Assembly (NCBI GenBank): GCA_049316985.1
Contig: JBMOJB010000183.1
Span: 1 to 7,033, forward strand
Source of the DNA: CANHEE01 sp049316985
Lineage (GTDB): Bacteria; Bacteroidota; Bacteroidia; Chitinophagales; Saprospiraceae
Length of the DNA stretch: 7,033 nucleotides
Direction: 5' to 3'
The translations under genes and the position numbers were made by a program. The notes under the pieces are model-generated. The model searched no databases, had not been told where the DNA came from, and saw nothing but the letters and a program-made list of their open reading frames with translations. Positions 4,966 to 7,033 of the stretch are shown piece by piece. Numbering within the stretch: position 1 is the stretch's first letter; the number at the start of each line of letters is the position of its first letter.

Positions 4966-7033
4966 ATGAAGCATTTTGCGCTATTGATGTTCGGCTTTGT
5001 CGTTTCATTAGGCCAAATTTCCGGCCAGACAACAATAATCAGCAGCAAGCCTGCCCGTTGGACAAGTCCGACCTTAGATTCTACGTTTTCGCAGTACGAG
5101 ATTTTTTCTATCGACACCAAAGCCTTAAAAGAAAGCTTTTCTGGAAAGGAAACACAGAAAAGAATCACGATCAGTATTGCGGAAAAAACATGGACGCTCA
5201 ATGCACAATCCTCAGGTATTTGCCCAAGCGGTACCCCTGTCCAAGTAGATAAAACCCGTACCAGCATAGCTTTTGATCCAACATTCAAAGGTTTTACGCA
5301 ACAAGGACTCCCTTTTCGGTTGACCATCAACGACGGATTTGTTGCCGGCTTCCTGCCTTTAGACAACAATGAATACTTCATCGAACCGCTAAACAACATC
5401 GATGCGCGTGCCGCCGCTGGTCTGTTCGTACTCTATGAAAAAAGAGACCTGATTGCCCGTTCAAACAAAAAATGCCTGGTAAAAGACATCAACCAGCACT
5501 ACAACACTACGCTAAACAATAATTTTCGCGTTTTAAATGACTGTGCGATAGTAGAATTGGCTGTCGCGACGGATGTGTCGATGTATCAAAAATATAGTAC
5601 AAGTACAACTGCTGTTCAGAATCGTGTAACCAGTATTATGAATCTGGTAGAAGGCCTTTACCAGACATCCTTTTCGCACAAAATTAAATTTACCATCGTC
5701 ACTTGGTTTCAAAGTACAGGTGCCGATCCATGGACGGGCAGTACTTCTGCCGGAAACGTACTGGATAGTTTCTCCACCTGGGGGCCAAATGGCTTTAATC
5801 TAAACTATGACCTTGGTCAGTTCTGGACCAATAGAAATTTCGATGGATCTACAATCGGCATTGCCTGGGTAGGAGGGGTTTGTGCAAATAAATTTCGCCA
5901 TCATGCGCTGCAGGATTTTAGCACCAGTGATGCCTTCATGCGCTGCATGGTTGCTCACGAGATTGGGCACAATTTCGATATGTCACACAATTCAGATATC
6001 ATGGCCCCAACTGTATCAGCCTCAACTACCTGGAGTGCTTCCTCAATTGCTCAGATCAATAGCTTTCTTCCATCAGTGTTGGGTACGAGCTGTTTGGCTC
6101 CATGTTCAACAGGCGGTGGTGGCGGTGGAACGGGGGCTCCTCCCGTTGCCAATTTCTCAGTGGCTGCAAATGATACGTTTTGCATCAACAAACAAATCCT
6201 ATTTGAAGACAAAAGTCTAAATAATCCTTACACATATAAGTGGACTTTCGAAGGTGGCACGCCGGCAATTTCCGCGCTTTCTGATCCAAAAGTGCTCTAT
6301 AAAAACCCGGGAACCTATGCTGTGAGTCTGGAAGTCACTAATGCCTATGGCACCAATACCAAAACAATCAATATTATAGCAGTAGCTATTCCAATAGTTA
6401 CTTTTTCATATCAGATCAATGCGCTCAGTGTCGCTTTCACCAACACCTCAACAGGTCCTGCTACCTGGTCCTGGAAATTTGGAGATGGAAAAACTTCTAC
6501 ACAAAAGAATCCTACACATACGTATAGCAACAACGGGAGCTTCAATGCTCAACTAAGCGCAACCAACACCTGCGGAAGCAAGACTGCTTCGAAGATTGTA
6601 CCTGTTTTTGCTGCCACACCTGTTGCAGCTTTTAATCTGAGTGTTGGAAGTGGCTGTACGCCTTTCATCATACAACTAAACAATATCAGTACAAATGCAC
6701 AATCTTATATCTGGGAACTACCAGGCGCGCAGGGCAGTAGCTCCTTTGAAAAAAATCCAACGGTAGTGTACACTTCTGCGGGAGTCTTCGATATAAAATT
6801 GATTGCTTTCAACGGTACTCTTTCAGATACTTTTCTATTGAAAAATGCGGTCCATGTAAAATCAGCACCTAATATTGCTTTCAATAGTTTTATTTATTTT
6901 GGCGGCCTGACACAGTTTAAAAACCAAACTACCGGGGCAAGTTCCCTCAAATGGGAATTTGGTGATGGCAGCACATCAAAGGATTCTATTCCGCTTCACT
7001 ATTATTTGAAAAGTGGTACTTACATCGTCAAAT
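4966..7033 (+). CDS. Secreted metzincin (reprolysin-like) metallopeptidase with PKD repeats (C-terminus outside window)
   Basis: The frame is open from the ATG at 4966 to the window edge, giving 689 residues. An in-frame TAA at 4945 with no other start between fixes the start. Residues 1 to about 21 are a signal peptide (MKHFALLMFGFVVSLGQISG). Residues about 23-190 resemble a reprolysin-type prodomain (LTINDGFVAGFLP, then YFIEPL). The catalytic domain spans about 193-380 and begins CAIVELAVATDVSMY. Zinc ligands are His331, His335 and His341 in HEIGHNFDMSH, with Glu332 as general base; IMAP with Met346 is the probable Met-turn. A six-glycine linker (383-388) leads to PKD-like repeats at about 392-475, 476-550, 551-633 and 634 onward, with WKFGDG (503-508) and WEFGDG (663-668) as the clearest cores. 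The product is probably an exported, zymogen-activated protease whose PKD array binds polymer or spaces it from the surface. Many such Bacteroidota proteins end in a type IX secretion sorting domain, but that part is not in the window. The substrate is unknown. Confidence 0.92.
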   Translation, partial: MKHFALLMFGFVVSLGQISGQTTIISSKPARWTSPTLDSTFSQYEIFSIDTKALKESFSGKETQKRITISIAEKTWTLNAQSSGICPSGTPVQVDKTRTSIAFDPTFKGFTQQGLPFRLTINDGFVAGFLPLDNNEYFIEPLNNIDARAAAGLFVLYEKRDLIARSNKKCLVKDINQHYNTTLNNNFRVLNDCAIVELAVATDVSMYQKYSTSTTAVQNRVTSIMNLVEGLYQTSFSHKIKFTIVTWFQSTGADPWTGSTSAGNVLDSFSTWGPNGFNLNYDLGQFWTNRNFDGSTIGIAWVGGVCANKFRHHALQDFSTSDAFMRCMVAHEIGHNFDMSHNSDIMAPTVSASTTWSASSIAQINSFLPSVLGTSCLAPCSTGGGGGGTGAPPVANFSVAANDTFCINKQILFEDKSLNNPYTYKWTFEGGTPAISALSDPKVLYKNPGTYAVSLEVTNAYGTNTKTINIIAVAIPIVTFSYQINALSVAFTNTSTGPATWSWKFGDGKTSTQKNPTHTYSNNGSFNAQLSATNTCGSKTASKIVPVFAATPVAAFNLSVGSGCTPFIIQLNNISTNAQSYIWELPGAQGSSSFEKNPTVVYTSAGVFDIKLIAFNGTLSDTFLLKNAVHVKSAPNIAFNSFIYFGGLTQFKNQTTGASSLKWEFGDGSTSKDSIPLHYYLKSGTYIVK
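6112..6129 (+). repeat. In-frame tract of six glycine codons (linker between protease and PKD array)
   Basis: Six consecutive GGN codons encode Gly383-Gly388 of the metallopeptidase, just after Cys380 closes the catalytic domain and just before the first PKD repeat. A flexible hinge is the obvious role. Because the repeat unit is one codon, slippage would change linker length without breaking the frame. Confidence 0.75.

Noticed and set aside
4905..5252. Plus-strand frame 4905-5252 and minus-strand frame 4944-5399
   Set aside because: Both overlap the signal peptide and prodomain of the metallopeptidase in other frames; the metallopeptidase frame alone has a coherent exported-protein structure.
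5882..6220. Plus-strand frame 5882-6220
   Set aside because: It is an out-of-frame shadow across the zinc-binding motif and the poly-Gly linker of the metallopeptidase.

Overview
The window looks like a chromosomal segment from a member of the Bacteroidota, possibly the Saprospiria. Three things point there. The recR promoter matches the phylum's unusual -33/-7 element (TTG, 18-base spacer, TAnnTTTG). The starts lack clear Shine-Dalgarno sequences and are preceded by A-rich DNA. The protein set is also typical: a secreted metallopeptidase with a PKD array and a membrane glycosyltransferase of a type common in that phylum. The phylum call is fairly firm; the class is an inference from the overall look of LigA.

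Layout: positions 1-1871 (minus strand) hold a long frame with no stop that runs off the left edge. It encodes a family 2 glycosyltransferase fused to a membrane and Rossmann module resembling the front half of polyprenyl-phosphate sugar transferases, followed by a shortened tail. Immediately upstream on the same strand, recR (1906-2514) is separated from it by 34 bases, so the two are probably co-transcribed. The 125-base gap 2515-2639 is a divergent promoter region, with recR to the left and ligA to the right. ligA (2640-4781, plus strand) is a complete NAD-dependent DNA ligase with an unusual zinc-finger cysteine pattern. After a 184-base gap with no recognisable element, a secreted metzincin protease (4966 onward, plus strand) carries a signal peptide, prodomain, compact catalytic domain, poly-Gly linker and at least four PKD-like repeats. 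It runs off the right edge.

Functionally, recR and ligA are housekeeping DNA repair and replication genes sharing a divergent control region. The flanking genes act on the cell envelope or outside the cell (polysaccharide assembly and protein degradation) and have no evident link to repair. I see no mobile element, CRISPR array, tRNA, rRNA or phage feature. I find no clear candidate for a new multi-gene system. The items most worth a second look are the glycosyltransferase fusion with an apparently deleted phosphosugar-transferase active site, and the non-canonical residues of LigA.
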